A DNA stretch of 64,000 bases from Spirosoma fluviale (GTDB taxonomy: Bacteria > Bacteroidota > Bacteroidia > Cytophagales > Spirosomataceae), in contig CAMCXW010000004.1 in NCBI GenBank assembly GCA_945883625.1, forward strand, positions 1 to 64,000, in the 5' to 3' direction. This document shows positions 41,630-51,894 of this stretch, piece after piece (positions within the stretch are counted from its first letter, which is position 1; each line of letters opens with the position of its first letter). The notes below the pieces were generated by a model. It worked only from the letters and a program-made list of their open reading frames with translations. It searched no databases and had not been told where the DNA came from. Both the position numbers and the translations under genes were made by a program.

Positions 41630-44600
41630 ATGAAAAAGAATTTGTTCGGCTTAGGCCGAGTAGTGTTTGCTATCTTTGTTAGCATCATATCAATCTCAAC
41701 TGCTTTCGCTCAGGAGGCAAATCCTTTAAAAGGTCAAAAAGTATTGGTTTTTTCACTCACTAAAGGTTTCCGACACAGTTCCATTAAGCCGGGTCAAATT
41801 GCCTTATTTAAAATGGCCAAAGAAAAAGGCTTTTCTGTTGACACAACTGAAAATCCTGCCGTATTCACCGAGAAAAACTTAAAAAACTACCGGGTGGTTG
41901 TTTTCATGAGCACAACGGGAAATGTATTAAACGAGCAACAGCAAAATGCATTTGAGCGGTACATTCAAGCGGGTGGAGCCTATTTTGGGGTGCATGCTGC
42001 AACCGATACCGAATACGATTGGCCTTGGTATAACAAATTAGCTGGTGGCCAGTTCGCTTCGCACCCAGGGCGCCCAAATGTCCAAAAAGGAACATTTACA
42101 GCGGTTGACCAATCCCATATATCAACCAAACACATGCCTACGACGTTTGATCGTACGGATGAATTCTACGATTTTAAGAACTTCAACAAAGACGTTAAGG
42201 TATTAATTACTTTGGACGAGAAGACGTATAAGGATGGCAAAATGGGTGATTATCATCCAATGGCCTGGTACCATGAGTTCGATGGGGGACGTTCATTTTA
42301 CACCAACTGGGGTCATACGCATGAAACATTTGATGAGCCTTTAGTTCTTCAGCATATTTGGGGTGGCTTGCAATGGGCTGCTTCAGGTCCTGCCATTAAC
42401 TTCAATAAGCCTTTGCGCACGGGTCCTCTTCCTGAGGATAACCGTTTTACGAAAACGATGTTAGATAAAAATTTGGATGAGCCTACGGAGTTGGCTTTAA
42501 CAGATGGTGGAAAAATTTTCTACGGAGAAAGAAAAGGTAAGTTAAAGATGTATGACCCTAAGAAGGGGAAAGTGAAAGTTGTAGCTGATTTGAACGTATT
42601 TTCTAAGTTCGAGTACGGTTTGATGGGCGTCAATGTTGACCCTAACTACAACAAAAATCACTGGATTTATTTATTCTATTCGCCACAAACAGGCCAGCCT
42701 GATACAGCTCAGCACCTTTCGCGATTCGTTTATGATGATGTGAAAGATACCCTAGTGATGGATAGCGAAAAAGTACTTTTACGCGTTCCTGTCAAGCGTG
42801 ACGGTTGCTGCCACACGGGCGGTTCAATCGCTTGGGATAAATCAGGTAACTTATATTTATCTACCGGTGATGATACCAATCCATTTGATTCGAATGGATA
42901 CGGACCAATCGATAATCGTGACAAGCGTTCCGGTTGGGATGCACGCGCAACCTCTTCAAACACGAATGATTTACGTGGTAAGATCTTACGGATTAAGCCG
43001 ACAGATGATGGAAAATATACAATTCCAGAGGGTAATTTATTTCCTAAAGGAGTTTACCATGTTAAACCTGAAATTTATGTGATGGGTAATCGTAATCCTT
43101 ATCGGATTGCGGTAGACCAGCATACCGGATTCTTGTATTGGGGTGAAGTAGGTCCAGACGCTGGAGAAGATTCGCCAAAGTATGGTTCAAAAGGACATGA
43201 TGAAGTGAATCAGGCTCGTGAGGCCGGATATTTCGGATGGCCTTTATTTGTGGCGGATAACCGTCCGTATAACCAACGGGATTTCAATAAAGATTCAACG
43301 TGGGCAAAGTTTAATCCTAATGCCCCTGTAAATGATTCACCTTTTAATACAGGTTTTGCACATTTGCCAAAAGCACAAAAGGCATTTATCTATTATCCAT
43401 ATGGTGATTCTCCGGAATTTCCAGTAATGGGGAAAGGGTCTCGTAATGCGATGGCGGCTGGTGTTTACCACCTCGGAGATTATCCAAAAGATTCAAAAGT
43501 AAAATTGCCAGCTTATTACGATGGTAAATTGTTCGCATATGATTGGTCGCGGGATTTAATTTATACGGTTAGTATGAAGGAAAATGGCGATTTCTTAAGT
43601 ATGGAGCGGTTCTTACCTAACATGGGCTTTATACACCCGATGGATTTTGCCTTCTCCAAAGAAGGAGCTATTTATGGATTGGAATATGGACCTAACTGGT
43701 TTGCGCAAAATGAGGAAGCTGTTTTATTCAAATTGGAATATAACGCAGGAAATCGTACCCCTAAGGTAGTTGCGACAGCAAGTAAAAAAGAAGGTGCCGC
43801 ACCAATGCAAGTGAAGTTCTCTTCTGAAGGAACGATGGATTACGACAAGGATCCGATCACGTATAGTTGGAATTTTGGGAATGGCCAAACAAGTACAGCA
43901 GCAAACCCTTCCTATACATTTACCAAAGCAGGCGTGTACAGTGTAGTTTTGAAGGTTAAGGACAACAAAGGCAATTCAAATACAGCTTCCGTTCTTGTTA
44001 AAGTAGGGAATGATGTACCCAAAGTGGATGTACAAATCGATGGTAACAAGACCTTCTATTGGAATGATAAATCAGTGAATTATCAAGTATCGGTAGAAGA
44101 TAAGGAAGATGGAACTTTGGCTGCAAGTAAAATTGCGGAGGAAGATGTTATCTTGAACATCAACTATTTAGAGGGATATGACCGGACAATTATCGAGCAA
44201 GGCCACAAGAGCAATACGACTTTCTCTAACGGAAAACGTTTAATTGATTTGTCGGATTGTAAGACCTGTCACGCGGTTGAGAAGAAGTCAATCGGGCCAG
44301 CTTACAAAGAAGTTGCTAAAAAATATCGGGCAAGCGCTCAAAACATCGATGAGCTTTCGAAGAAGATTATCAATGGCGGCGGTGGTGTTTGGGGCGAGCA
44401 AGTAATGGCCGCTCACCCTCAAGTTTCCAAAGCTGATGCGCGCGAAATGGTGGTTTATATTTTGGGCCTATCGGATAAGAAGAAAGCAACGCAGCCTGTT
44501 AAAGGTTCGTATGTGACTTCTGATAAGGGTAAGCCAGGAACATTTATTTTCTCTGCTTCATATACAGATAAAGGAAATGGTAAAATGACTCCTGCAACAG

Positions 44601-44998
44601 GCCAAAAAGTAGTCACGTTGCGCGATGCGAAAGTAGCGGCAGGCTCTTATGATGGTAATGCGAAAACGATGAAAACGAAGGTGGATGGTGTAGGTGAAAT
44701 TGTGGTGGCTCTTGGCGATCAAGGATACGCATCTTTCAATCAGATCGATTTGACTGGTATTAAAAATATCAAAGCTTCCGCATTTGTTATGGCTGGCCAA
44801 ACAGCTGGAGGAAAACTTGAGTTGCACTTAGGTAGCCCAACGGGGAAACTCGTAAGCAGTGTGGATATTCAAAAAATGGGTCAAGCAACGATGCCAGTTT
44901 CCGTAACAGGGGTTAATGATCTGTACTTTGTATTTGTTAATCCAAGTGCTGGAGAGAAACCGCTTTATGCATTAAAAGATTTCTTCTTTGAGAACTAG
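41630..44998 (+). CDS. ThuA / PQQ-dependent sugar dehydrogenase / PKD / cytochrome c fusion protein
   Basis: 1122-aa exported multidomain protein. A signal peptide is followed by a ThuA domain (about 20-235, GVHAATDTEYDWPWYN). A glucose/sorbosone dehydrogenase propeller spans about 255-700 (CCHTGGSIAWDKSGNLYLSTGDD, GNRNPYRIAVD) and a PKD domain about 710-795. A cytochrome c domain has CKTCHAVEKKSIGPAY (about 880), and a carbohydrate-binding-like C-terminal domain spans about 960-1120. The set suggests periplasmic sugar oxidation with electrons passed to the attached haem. ATG 41630 (MKKNLFGLGRVV) is preferred; the longer ORF begins ten codons earlier. Ended by a strong terminator. Confidence 0.9.
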   Translation: MKKNLFGLGRVVFAIFVSIISISTAFAQEANPLKGQKVLVFSLTKGFRHSSIKPGQIALFKMAKEKGFSVDTTENPAVFTEKNLKNYRVVVFMSTTGNVLNEQQQNAFERYIQAGGAYFGVHAATDTEYDWPWYNKLAGGQFASHPGRPNVQKGTFTAVDQSHISTKHMPTTFDRTDEFYDFKNFNKDVKVLITLDEKTYKDGKMGDYHPMAWYHEFDGGRSFYTNWGHTHETFDEPLVLQHIWGGLQWAASGPAINFNKPLRTGPLPEDNRFTKTMLDKNLDEPTELALTDGGKIFYGERKGKLKMYDPKKGKVKVVADLNVFSKFEYGLMGVNVDPNYNKNHWIYLFYSPQTGQPDTAQHLSRFVYDDVKDTLVMDSEKVLLRVPVKRDGCCHTGGSIAWDKSGNLYLSTGDDTNPFDSNGYGPIDNRDKRSGWDARATSSNTNDLRGKILRIKPTDDGKYTIPEGNLFPKGVYHVKPEIYVMGNRNPYRIAVDQHTGFLYWGEVGPDAGEDSPKYGSKGHDEVNQAREAGYFGWPLFVADNRPYNQRDFNKDSTWAKFNPNAPVNDSPFNTGFAHLPKAQKAFIYYPYGDSPEFPVMGKGSRNAMAAGVYHLGDYPKDSKVKLPAYYDGKLFAYDWSRDLIYTVSMKENGDFLSMERFLPNMGFIHPMDFAFSKEGAIYGLEYGPNWFAQNEEAVLFKLEYNAGNRTPKVVATASKKEGAAPMQVKFSSEGTMDYDKDPITYSWNFGNGQTSTAANPSYTFTKAGVYSVVLKVKDNKGNSNTASVLVKVGNDVPKVDVQIDGNKTFYWNDKSVNYQVSVEDKEDGTLAASKIAEEDVILNINYLEGYDRTIIEQGHKSNTTFSNGKRLIDLSDCKTCHAVEKKSIGPAYKEVAKKYRASAQNIDELSKKIINGGGGVWGEQVMAAHPQVSKADAREMVVYILGLSDKKKATQPVKGSYVTSDKGKPGTFIFSASYTDKGNGKMTPATGQKVVTLRDAKVAAGSYDGNAKTMKTKVDGVGEIVVALGDQGYASFNQIDLTGIKNIKASAFVMAGQTAGGKLELHLGSPTGKLVSSVDIQKMGQATMPVSVTGVNDLYFVFVNPSAGEKPLYALKDFFFEN

Positions 44999-45009
44999 AG
45001 TTTGAGTAG

Positions 45010-45029
45010 CCTCAGGTTAAAACCTGGGG
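45010..45029. repeat. Hairpin CCTCAGGTT/AACCTGGGG after the ThuA fusion gene
   Basis: Nine-base arms, one G-U pair, with a very small loop, placed just after the stop codon and upstream of the terminator at 45039. No T-run. Similar C/T-rich inverted repeats are common between Bacteroidota genes. Confidence 0.4.
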
Positions 45030-45038
45030 ATATAAACG

Positions 45039-45066
45039 AAAGAGGCCCCAAACGGGGCCTCTTTTT
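45039..45066 (+). terminator. Rho-independent terminator of the ThuA fusion gene
   Basis: AAAGAGGCCCC pairs with GGGGCCTCTTT over 11 bp, followed by T to 45066. It is adjacent to the stop of the convergent VF530-like gene. Confidence 0.9.
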
Positions 45067-45286
45067 ATTTCGGGGGATGCTCATCCATTCGACTCGCCTT
45101 GATGTACAAGTTCTCTACTTTCTTTCGCGCCCAATCTGTTTTTCGCAAAAATGTTAAGCTCGAATTGACGCTCGGCTCATGAGCGAAACAATTGATGCGA
45201 ATGCGACTAGCCAGGCCTTCCCAACCGTATTTGTCCACCAAATATTCGATAATAAATTTAAGTGTTTTGCCTTCTAAAGGATCCAT
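45065..45286 (-). CDS. VF530 (DUF2132) family small protein
   Basis: 73 aa. The core reads [28 protein letters not shown] followed by [29 protein letters not shown]. These are the conserved blocks of the small VF530 family, annotated as DNA-binding on structural grounds. The exact role is unknown. Last gene of the glyA-tatC-ABC-F group, 3 bp after the ABC-F gene. Confidence 0.88.
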   Translation of the reverse strand: MDPLEGKTLKFIIEYLVDKYGWEGLASRIRINCFAHEPSVNSSLTFLRKTDWARKKVENLYIKASRMDEHPPK

Positions 45287-45289
45287 CGT

Positions 45290-47149
45290 TTATGCTCTTT
45301 CGGATAGTTCTAACCAGCGTAATTCTTTTTCTTCTAAAGTGTTCTTCAATATGTCAATTTCTTTTGCCCAGTCGGCCAACACCTGGAAATCACCTGAGCC
45401 GCTATTTAATTTTTCAATCAATGCGTCTTTTTCAGATTCTAATTTAGCCATCTCTTTTTCCAAATCCTCAAACTCTTTTTGCTCCTTAAAGCTCAATTTG
45501 GCACCTTTTTGAACCGAGAGTACCTCTTTTTCCTTTACTTGAACTTTTGGGGCAGGTGCGGGGTCATTTTCTTTATTCTCTAGCGCAATCCGGTAATCGG
45601 TATAATTGCCATTAAAGAAGTTTACTTCACCTTCGCCCTCCACCAGGATTAATTGATCTACCAAATTATCCATGAAATAACGGTCGTGCGAAACGAGCAA
45701 TAAACAGCCTTGGAACTCACTTAAAAAGTCTTCCAACAACTGAAGCGTGTCTAAGTCCAAATCGTTTGTGGGCTCATCCAGAATCAAGAAATTTGGATTC
45801 TTCACCAACACCTGCATCAATTGCAAACGCTTCTTTTCCCCACCGGATAATTTAGAAACCGGCGTGTATTGTTGGGCCGTTGGAAACAAAAACTTACTCA
45901 AAAACTGACTCGGAGATAAAGACTCATTCTTACCATATGGAATCACCTCGGCAATTTCCGTAATGGTATCAATGACGCGTTGTTCGGGTTTGAATTCAAA
46001 AGGCAATTGGGTGTAATAACCAATCACTAAAGTCTCCCCGGGATCAATGGTTCCTGAATCCGGTTGCTCTAATCCGGTCAATAATTGCAAGAAGGTCGTT
46101 TTGCCTGCTCCGTTTTTGCCTACGATACCAATGCGATCTTTTTTCTTAAACGTATAGGTGAAATCATTGACGATTTTCTTCTCACCCCATGCCTTTTTCA
46201 GGTGGTTGATTTCAATGATTTTATTGCCCAAGCGTGACATTTGAATATTCAATTCTAACTTGCTGTCATCCACTTTACGATGCGCCATTTCCTCTGTTTC
46301 AGAGAAGGCATCGATTCGGGATTGTGATTTGGTGCCACGCGCTTTCGGTTGGCGACGCATCCATTCCAATTCCTTTCGATACAGGTTTTTGGCTTTCGAA
46401 ACCGTACTTGCTTCTGACGCCTCACGCTCTGCTTTTTTCTCAAGGAAATTCCCGTAATTCCCTTCGTAGGTGTATATCGACCCGAGGGCCAATTCCATCA
46501 TTTTATTACAAACTTTGTCTAAGAAATAACGATCGTGAGAGACAACTAAAACGGTGACATTGGGACCGGATAAAATCCCTTCCAACCATTCAATGGTTTC
46601 AATATCCAAGTGGTTGGTCGGCTCATCCAAAATCATAATGTCTGGACTTTCGATCAATAACTTAGCTAAAGAAAGGCGTTTTTTTTGCCCCCCTGAAAGC
46701 GTGGAGACTTGTTGGTCCCCATCCGGAATTCCTAAACGCGTAATAATTTGTTTGGCTCTAGCTTCGTAATCCCAAGCGTTATTCGTTTCCATTAAAGCAA
46801 ACGAATCTGTTAACTCTTGTGGATCGCCGGATATCATTGCCTTTTCATAGGCCTTGATCGCTACGGCACTTGGTAAATCATCGGTGAACAAATAATTTAA
46901 GACGCGTTCATTCTCCGCAAAAACGGGGTTTTGGGGTAAATATCCTACGCGTATTCCTTTACGAATCGTGATTTTACCTTCATCGGGGGATTGCATTCCC
47001 ATGATGGATTCCATCAAAGTGGTTTTTCCCGTTCCATTTTTCCCGATTAGCGCTACTTTTTCGCCCTTCTGTAAGCCAAAAAATAGGTTTTTAAACACCC
47101 AGCGTTCGCCAAGATTTCGCGAAATGTTTTCCGCCGATAGATAATTCAT
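45290..47149 (-). CDS. ABC-F family ATPase (Uup-like)
   Basis: 619 aa with two ABC domains and no membrane helices. Walker A motifs are GKNGTGKTTLM (about residue 37) and GKNGAGKTTFL (about 345); signatures are LSGGQKKRLSLAKLL and LSGGEKKRLQLMQVL; Walker B motifs are ILDEPTNHLD and ILDEPTNDLD. The C-terminal extension (about 540-619) is a predicted coiled coil, as in Uup, which acts on ribosomes or branched DNA intermediates. Six bp after tatC. It could contribute to antibiotic tolerance, but nothing here shows this. Confidence 0.9.
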   Translation of the reverse strand: MNYLSAENISRNLGERWVFKNLFFGLQKGEKVALIGKNGTGKTTLMESIMGMQSPDEGKITIRKGIRVGYLPQNPVFAENERVLNYLFTDDLPSAVAIKAYEKAMISGDPQELTDSFALMETNNAWDYEARAKQIITRLGIPDGDQQVSTLSGGQKKRLSLAKLLIESPDIMILDEPTNHLDIETIEWLEGILSGPNVTVLVVSHDRYFLDKVCNKMMELALGSIYTYEGNYGNFLEKKAEREASEASTVSKAKNLYRKELEWMRRQPKARGTKSQSRIDAFSETEEMAHRKVDDSKLELNIQMSRLGNKIIEINHLKKAWGEKKIVNDFTYTFKKKDRIGIVGKNGAGKTTFLQLLTGLEQPDSGTIDPGETLVIGYYTQLPFEFKPEQRVIDTITEIAEVIPYGKNESLSPSQFLSKFLFPTAQQYTPVSKLSGGEKKRLQLMQVLVKNPNFLILDEPTNDLDLDTLQLLEDFLSEFQGCLLLVSHDRYFMDNLVDQLILVEGEGEVNFFNGNYTDYRIALENKENDPAPAPKVQVKEKEVLSVQKGAKLSFKEQKEFEDLEKEMAKLESEKDALIEKLNSGSGDFQVLADWAKEIDILKNTLEEKELRWLELSERA

Positions 47150-47155
47150 AAGGTA

Positions 47156-48019
47156 TTAGTCGTTTGCTTCTGCAGCCTCCTCACGCATTTTTCTGCGTAA
47201 TACTCGGCCCGAAACGATGATGCTGATCTCGTACAATCCGAAAAGAGGAAAGGCGACCAACAATTGGGAAATCACATCAGGGGATGGCGTGATAATCGCT
47301 GCCAACAATAATATAACAATCAAGGCATGCTTGCGGTATTCGCGCATGAATGAAGGTGTCAAAATACCCACTTGCGATAATACGAATGCAATCATAGGTA
47401 ATTGGAAGGTTAATCCACAGGCAAGCGTCAACATAGACAATAGCGAGATGTAATCGTTAATATCGAATTGATTTTGAATCGAAGGATCTAACTTAAACGT
47501 AGCCAAAAAATTAATGGCCATCGGTGCTACCAAGAAGTATCCGAAAGAAACACCGATAAAAAACAACAGAGAAACCCAAAATACCGCTCCACGGGCAGCT
47601 TTTTGTTCTTTTTCTTTAAGACCTGGACGAATGAAACGCCATACTTCATAAAAAGCATAAGGAAACGCAAACATCAAGCCAACAATAATTGACTGGGTAA
47701 GCGCCATCATGAATTGGCCTGAAACCTCCCGGCTCTGAAGAATAAAATCTGCTTGTTTCAAGCAAAGACTCGTCCATCCAGTCATTTCTGCCAATCGGCA
47801 TAATACTTGGTTTGTCCAAAAATCAACCTTAGTCGGCCCCATGATGATAATTCCGAAAATTTCATTCCGAAAAATCCAAGCTGCTATGGTAAAAATTAGG
47901 ATAGAAGCCATGGACCGAATGATGTGCCAACGCAACTCTTCTAAGTGATCTAAAAAAGACATTTCTGTCCCGTCCTTATCCTCATCTACTTCATCGTCCC
48001 AATCTTGATCTAACGCCAT
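47156..48019 (-). CDS. tatC: Sec-independent translocase subunit TatC
   Basis: 287 aa with six hydrophobic helices. The N-terminal MSFLDHLEELRWHIIRS is the TatC substrate-recognition motif, and FAFPYAFYEVWRFIRPGLKEKEQKAA holds the conserved Pro-Gly-Leu loop. The acidic N-terminus (DWDDEVDEDKDG) is longer than in E. coli. Between glyA (9 bp) and the ABC-F gene (6 bp). It would export ActB and the two Gfo/Idh proteins of this window. Confidence 0.95.
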   Translation of the reverse strand: MALDQDWDDEVDEDKDGTEMSFLDHLEELRWHIIRSMASILIFTIAAWIFRNEIFGIIIMGPTKVDFWTNQVLCRLAEMTGWTSLCLKQADFILQSREVSGQFMMALTQSIIVGLMFAFPYAFYEVWRFIRPGLKEKEQKAARGAVFWVSLLFFIGVSFGYFLVAPMAINFLATFKLDPSIQNQFDINDYISLLSMLTLACGLTFQLPMIAFVLSQVGILTPSFMREYRKHALIVILLLAAIITPSPDVISQLLVAFPLFGLYEISIIVSGRVLRRKMREEAAEAND

Positions 48020-48028
48020 TTTTGTTTA

Positions 48029-49321
48029 TTATAGATACAATGGGAATTGCTTTACCCATTCATTTACTTCTCCTTTTATTGATTTTAATACCGCCTCATT
48101 GTCGTTGTTCATCAAAGCCTTATCCACCATCTCAACAATCTGTGACATGTCAGATTCTTTCAAACCACGCGTTGTCATCGCTGCTGTACCCACACGCATA
48201 CCTGAAGTGACAAATGGAGATTTGTCATCGAATGGTACCATGTTTTTGTTAATGGTAATGTCGGCTTGAATCAAGGTGTTTTCGGCTAATTTGCCGCTTA
48301 AGCCTTTTGGCCGTAAGTCGATGAGCATTAAGTGGTTATCTGTTCCTCCTGAAATAATATCATAACCTTTCGCTAAGAAAGCCTTTGCCATTGCTTGCGC
48401 GTTCGACTGGACTTGCTTTGCGTAGGTTTCAAATGTAGGGGATAGTGCTTCTCTGAATGCGATTGCTTTTGCTGCAATTACGTGCTCCAAGGGTCCTCCT
48501 TGTGTTCCTGGGAATACGGCTGCATCGAGGCAGGCCGACATCATTTTTAGTTCGCCTTTCATGGTTTTAAAACCGAAAGGGTTTTCAAAATCGTTACCCA
48601 TCATGATCAAACCACCACGAGGCCCACGCAAAGTTTTGTGGGTTGTTGTTGTAATGATGTGGCAATGTTGCACAGGGTTATTTAACAATCCTTTGGCAAT
48701 TAAAGCGGATGGATGTGAAATGTCGGCTAATAAAATAGCTCCTATTTTGTCTGCAATCGCACGCAAGCGAACATAATCCCAATCACGAGAATATGCAGAT
48801 GCGCCACAAATAACTAATCTTGGTTTTTCTTTCAAAGCGATTGCTTCTACTTTATCCCAGTCGATCAAGCCTGTTTCTTTTTCTACGCCGTAGAAAAAAG
48901 CTTGAAAGTATTTTCCGGAGAAATTCACAGGCGAACCGTGTGAAAGGTGACCGCCATGTGCTAAATCAAACCCTAAAATTTTATCTCCTGGATTTAAAAA
49001 AGAAAGAAAAACAGCTGCATTCGCTTGCGCTCCTGAGTGCGGTTGCACGTTGGCCCACGTAGCGCCAAACAATTTCTTTGCCCGCTCAATGGCTAAAATT
49101 TCTACTTCGTCAACGACCTCACAGCCTCCATAATAACGCTTTCCTGGTAGTCCTTCGGCGTATTTATTTGTCAAAACGCTTCCTTGTGCTTCCATCACCT
49201 GTGGCGATGTGAAATTCTCGGATGCGATTAACTCAATACCAAATTCTTGTCGGTGAGCTTCTTGATCAATAAGTTTAAAAATTTCGGTGTCTCGTTGGGT
49301 TGGGAATGTGCTAGCAGCCAT
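48029..49321 (-). CDS. glyA: Serine hydroxymethyltransferase
   Basis: 430-aa PLP enzyme converting serine to glycine with formation of methylene-THF. The PLP lysine is in [15 protein letters not shown] (about residue 230). [34 protein letters not shown] and [14 protein letters not shown] are the conserved N-terminal blocks. First gene of a tight minus-strand group with tatC, ABC-F and VF530. Upstream, TATTTTTA is only an imperfect -7 match. Confidence 0.97.
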   Translation of the reverse strand: MAASTFPTQRDTEIFKLIDQEAHRQEFGIELIASENFTSPQVMEAQGSVLTNKYAEGLPGKRYYGGCEVVDEVEILAIERAKKLFGATWANVQPHSGAQANAAVFLSFLNPGDKILGFDLAHGGHLSHGSPVNFSGKYFQAFFYGVEKETGLIDWDKVEAIALKEKPRLVICGASAYSRDWDYVRLRAIADKIGAILLADISHPSALIAKGLLNNPVQHCHIITTTTHKTLRGPRGGLIMMGNDFENPFGFKTMKGELKMMSACLDAAVFPGTQGGPLEHVIAAKAIAFREALSPTFETYAKQVQSNAQAMAKAFLAKGYDIISGGTDNHLMLIDLRPKGLSGKLAENTLIQADITINKNMVPFDDKSPFVTSGMRVGTAAMTTRGLKESDMSQIVEMVDKALMNNDNEAVLKSIKGEVNEWVKQFPLYL

Positions 49322-49424
49322 GAATTAATGCAGTTCTTGAATACGTAATTTAAGGATGTAAAAATACGTTTTTTTATCTGAATAGAAAAACGATTGTGCA
49401 GGAACTATCGCGACAAATATCACG

Positions 49425-49454
49425 TTTGTATCCAAGTAAAAAAGCGTATTTTTG
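49425..49454 (+). promoter_or_regulatory. Promoter of the DsbD-like gene
   Basis: TTTG (49425-49428) and TATTTTTG (49447-49454) are 18 bp apart. The ORF start at 49452 falls in the box, so ATG 49476 is the real start. Confidence 0.65.
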
Positions 49455-49475
49455 CAGGCAATAATTTTTCCAAAA

Positions 49476-51395
49476 ATGAAATTAAAATTTTTAGCACTGT
49501 TCCTGTTGTTTTCGGTTCAGCTTTTCGGTCAAAAAATTACTCCAGCGAAATGGTCTTGGACCTTATCTCCTGCGCAACCTACTTCGGGTCAAGAAGCAGA
49601 ATTAATTTTTAAGGTATCTATTGATAAAGGTTGGTATTTGTATTCATCTGATTTTGATAAGGATTTAGGTCCAGTTGTTACGACGGTTACGTTAAAACCT
49701 GGCTTGGGTGTTGAGTCCATTGGTCCGTTAAAAGCGATTAATCCACATAGCAAGGAGGATAAAGAAATTTGGGGAGGAACGTACACCTATTTCACGGAGC
49801 AGGGTGAATTTCGTCAGAAGATTAAAATCACTTCTGATAATTGGGTGATTGACGGGGTATATGATTCCCAAACATGTTCAAATGAAAGTGGCCTCTGTGT
49901 TCCAATAAAGGGTAATTTCAAGATTTCAGCTACGGAGGACTCAAAAAAAAAAGCCTCTGATGTAGCTGGAGGTGGTTTGATTGAGTTCTTTTTCGTGGCG
50001 TTGGGTGCAGGATTACTAGCCCTTTTGACGCCTTGTGTGTATCCATTGATTCCGATGACCGTGAGTTTCTTCACCAAGAAACAAGGTGGAAAGCGTCTTG
50101 CTTTCTTATACGGTTTATTCATCGTTTTGATTTACGTGTTTTTTGGGACGATACTCGCCTTCTTTGCGGGGGCTAGTTTTGCGAACTTTTTGAGTACGCA
50201 CTGGATTCCTAATCTACTTTTCTTTGTGATATTTATCTTTTTTGGAATTTCCTTTTTGGGAGCTTTTGAAATTGTCTTGCCTTCGGGTTTGGTGAATTCA
50301 GTCGATGCCAAATCCGACAAAGGAGGTTTGATGGGCGTGTTTTTTATGGCCTTTACACTCGTTTTGGTATCATTTTCGTGTACAGGCCCCTTAGCGGGAT
50401 CCATTCTGATTGCAGCTTCTCAGGGGGTTTTCTTAAAGCCAATTATTGGGATGTTGGGTTTCTCCTTGGCCTTTGCGATTCCGTTTACGATGTTTGCGAT
50501 CTTCCCTGGTTTTATGAAATCGCTTCCTAAATCTGGGAATTGGATGAATGAGGTAAAAGTGGTTTTGGGTTTCTTGGAAATCGCATTGGCGTTTAAGTTT
50601 TTAAGTGTGGCTGATCAGGTGTACCATTGGCATTTATTGGATCGGGAGATTTTCTTGGCGATTTGGATTGCGATTTTCGGAGCTTTGACTTTGTATTTAT
50701 TTGGCAAAATTTCTTTGCCACACGATGGGCCTGCGAAAAACTTGTCGGTGCCACGCACCTTATTCGCCACAACTGTATTAGCCTTTGTGATTTATTTGAT
50801 TCCAGGTATGTTTGGCGCGCCTTTGAAAGGATTATCGGGTTGGTTGCCTCCGTTGAGTTCGCAGGACTTTAAAGGATCTGAAGCATCTGTTTCTGCCCCT
50901 GTAAAAACAGATCAAGGCCAAAAGAAATATGCTGATTTTCTCACGTTACCATTGGGCTTACAAGGATTTTTTGATTTTGAAGAGGCAAAAGCCTATGCGT
51001 TGAAAGTGAATAAACCTTTGTTTATCGATTTCACTGGCCATGGTTGTGTGAATTGTCGGAAAATGGAAGAGAATGTGTGGTCGGACCCGCAAGTACTAAA
51101 GCGCTTGCAAGAACAATACGTCGTGGTCGCGTTGTATTGCGATGATAAGACGGAATTGCCGGCAGATCAGTGGTACACATCTAAGGTCGATGGTCAAGAA
51201 AAAAAGACCTTGGGCGATCAAAATCTTGACTTTCAAATTGCCCGTTTTAATTCAAATGCTCAGCCACATTACGTATTGTTGGATCCACGAAATGATGCAG
51301 CCCCAATGGTGAAGCCGGTGGCATTTGATGCCAATATTGCCCATTTTATTTCCTTTCTGGATCAAGGGGTGTCGGTCTATAATGGTGCCAAATAA
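49476..51395 (+). CDS. DsbD-like thiol:disulfide reductase
   Basis: 639 aa. A signal peptide (FLALFLLFSVQLFGQ) leads into an N-terminal periplasmic domain with a Cys pair (TCSNESGLCVP). An eight-helix membrane domain carries the two redox cysteines (LLTPCVYPLIPMTVSFF and SFSCTGPLAGS). The C-terminal thioredoxin domain has the active site GHGCVNCRKME (about residue 535). It carries electrons from cytoplasmic thioredoxin to periplasmic thiols, for example for cytochrome c maturation. One-base overlap with the next gene. Confidence 0.93.
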   Translation: MKLKFLALFLLFSVQLFGQKITPAKWSWTLSPAQPTSGQEAELIFKVSIDKGWYLYSSDFDKDLGPVVTTVTLKPGLGVESIGPLKAINPHSKEDKEIWGGTYTYFTEQGEFRQKIKITSDNWVIDGVYDSQTCSNESGLCVPIKGNFKISATEDSKKKASDVAGGGLIEFFFVALGAGLLALLTPCVYPLIPMTVSFFTKKQGGKRLAFLYGLFIVLIYVFFGTILAFFAGASFANFLSTHWIPNLLFFVIFIFFGISFLGAFEIVLPSGLVNSVDAKSDKGGLMGVFFMAFTLVLVSFSCTGPLAGSILIAASQGVFLKPIIGMLGFSLAFAIPFTMFAIFPGFMKSLPKSGNWMNEVKVVLGFLEIALAFKFLSVADQVYHWHLLDREIFLAIWIAIFGALTLYLFGKISLPHDGPAKNLSVPRTLFATTVLAFVIYLIPGMFGAPLKGLSGWLPPLSSQDFKGSEASVSAPVKTDQGQKKYADFLTLPLGLQGFFDFEEAKAYALKVNKPLFIDFTGHGCVNCRKMEENVWSDPQVLKRLQEQYVVVALYCDDKTELPADQWYTSKVDGQEKKTLGDQNLDFQIARFNSNAQPHYVLLDPRNDAAPMVKPVAFDANIAHFISFLDQGVSVYNGAK

Positions 51396-51841
51396 TGCAG
51401 TGGGGAGCCTATTTTGCGGTCATGGCCGCTTCGTCGATTAAATTTGTTGCTGGACCTTTGACTGGTTTTGGGTTGGGATTATCCATGCTCGAGACCATTA
51501 TTTGCACCTGGGTGGGGATGATGTTTACGGTAACGGTCATGTTGACGATAGGCCGTTTTCTAGTTCAACAAATTTCCCGGATTCGTATTCAAAAACCAAA
51601 ATTATTTTCTGGGCGTGTTCGTTATGCGGTAAGTATTTGGCAGCGATTCGGAATTAAAGGCATCGCAGTGATGACCCCGTTATTATTTACCCCTATTGGT
51701 GGCAGTTTACTCGCCTTGTCTTTTAAAGTTCCTACGCCACGCGTATTGGTTTTTATGGCGATTTCAGGAATATTTTGGTCGGTGATTTTTACGGTCCTTT
51801 TTTATCAGTTGACATTCATCCGAGACCTATTGGTTCAGTAG
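51395..51841 (+). CDS. Small membrane protein, function unknown
   Basis: 148 aa with about four hydrophobic segments. VMTPLLFTPIGGSLLALSFKVP resembles the small multidrug export-like or DedA/SNARE-like membrane families, without a firm match. Its ATG overlaps the stop of the DsbD-like gene, so the two are probably co-translated. A role with DsbD is suggested only by the coupling. Confidence 0.6.
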   Translation: MQWGAYFAVMAASSIKFVAGPLTGFGLGLSMLETIICTWVGMMFTVTVMLTIGRFLVQQISRIRIQKPKLFSGRVRYAVSIWQRFGIKGIAVMTPLLFTPIGGSLLALSFKVPTPRVLVFMAISGIFWSVIFTVLFYQLTFIRDLLVQ

Positions 51842-51851
51842 GGCATAAAAA

Positions 51852-51872
51852 AAGCCGGTCATCGACCGGCTT
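51852..51872. terminator. Bidirectional terminator between the DsbD operon and a small lipoprotein gene
   Basis: AAGCCGGTC pairs with GACCGGCTT (9 bp). On the minus strand it is followed by seven T, on the plus strand by a T/C-rich stretch. Confidence 0.8.
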
Positions 51873-51894
51873 CCTTCTTAAGCTATATTGGTAA

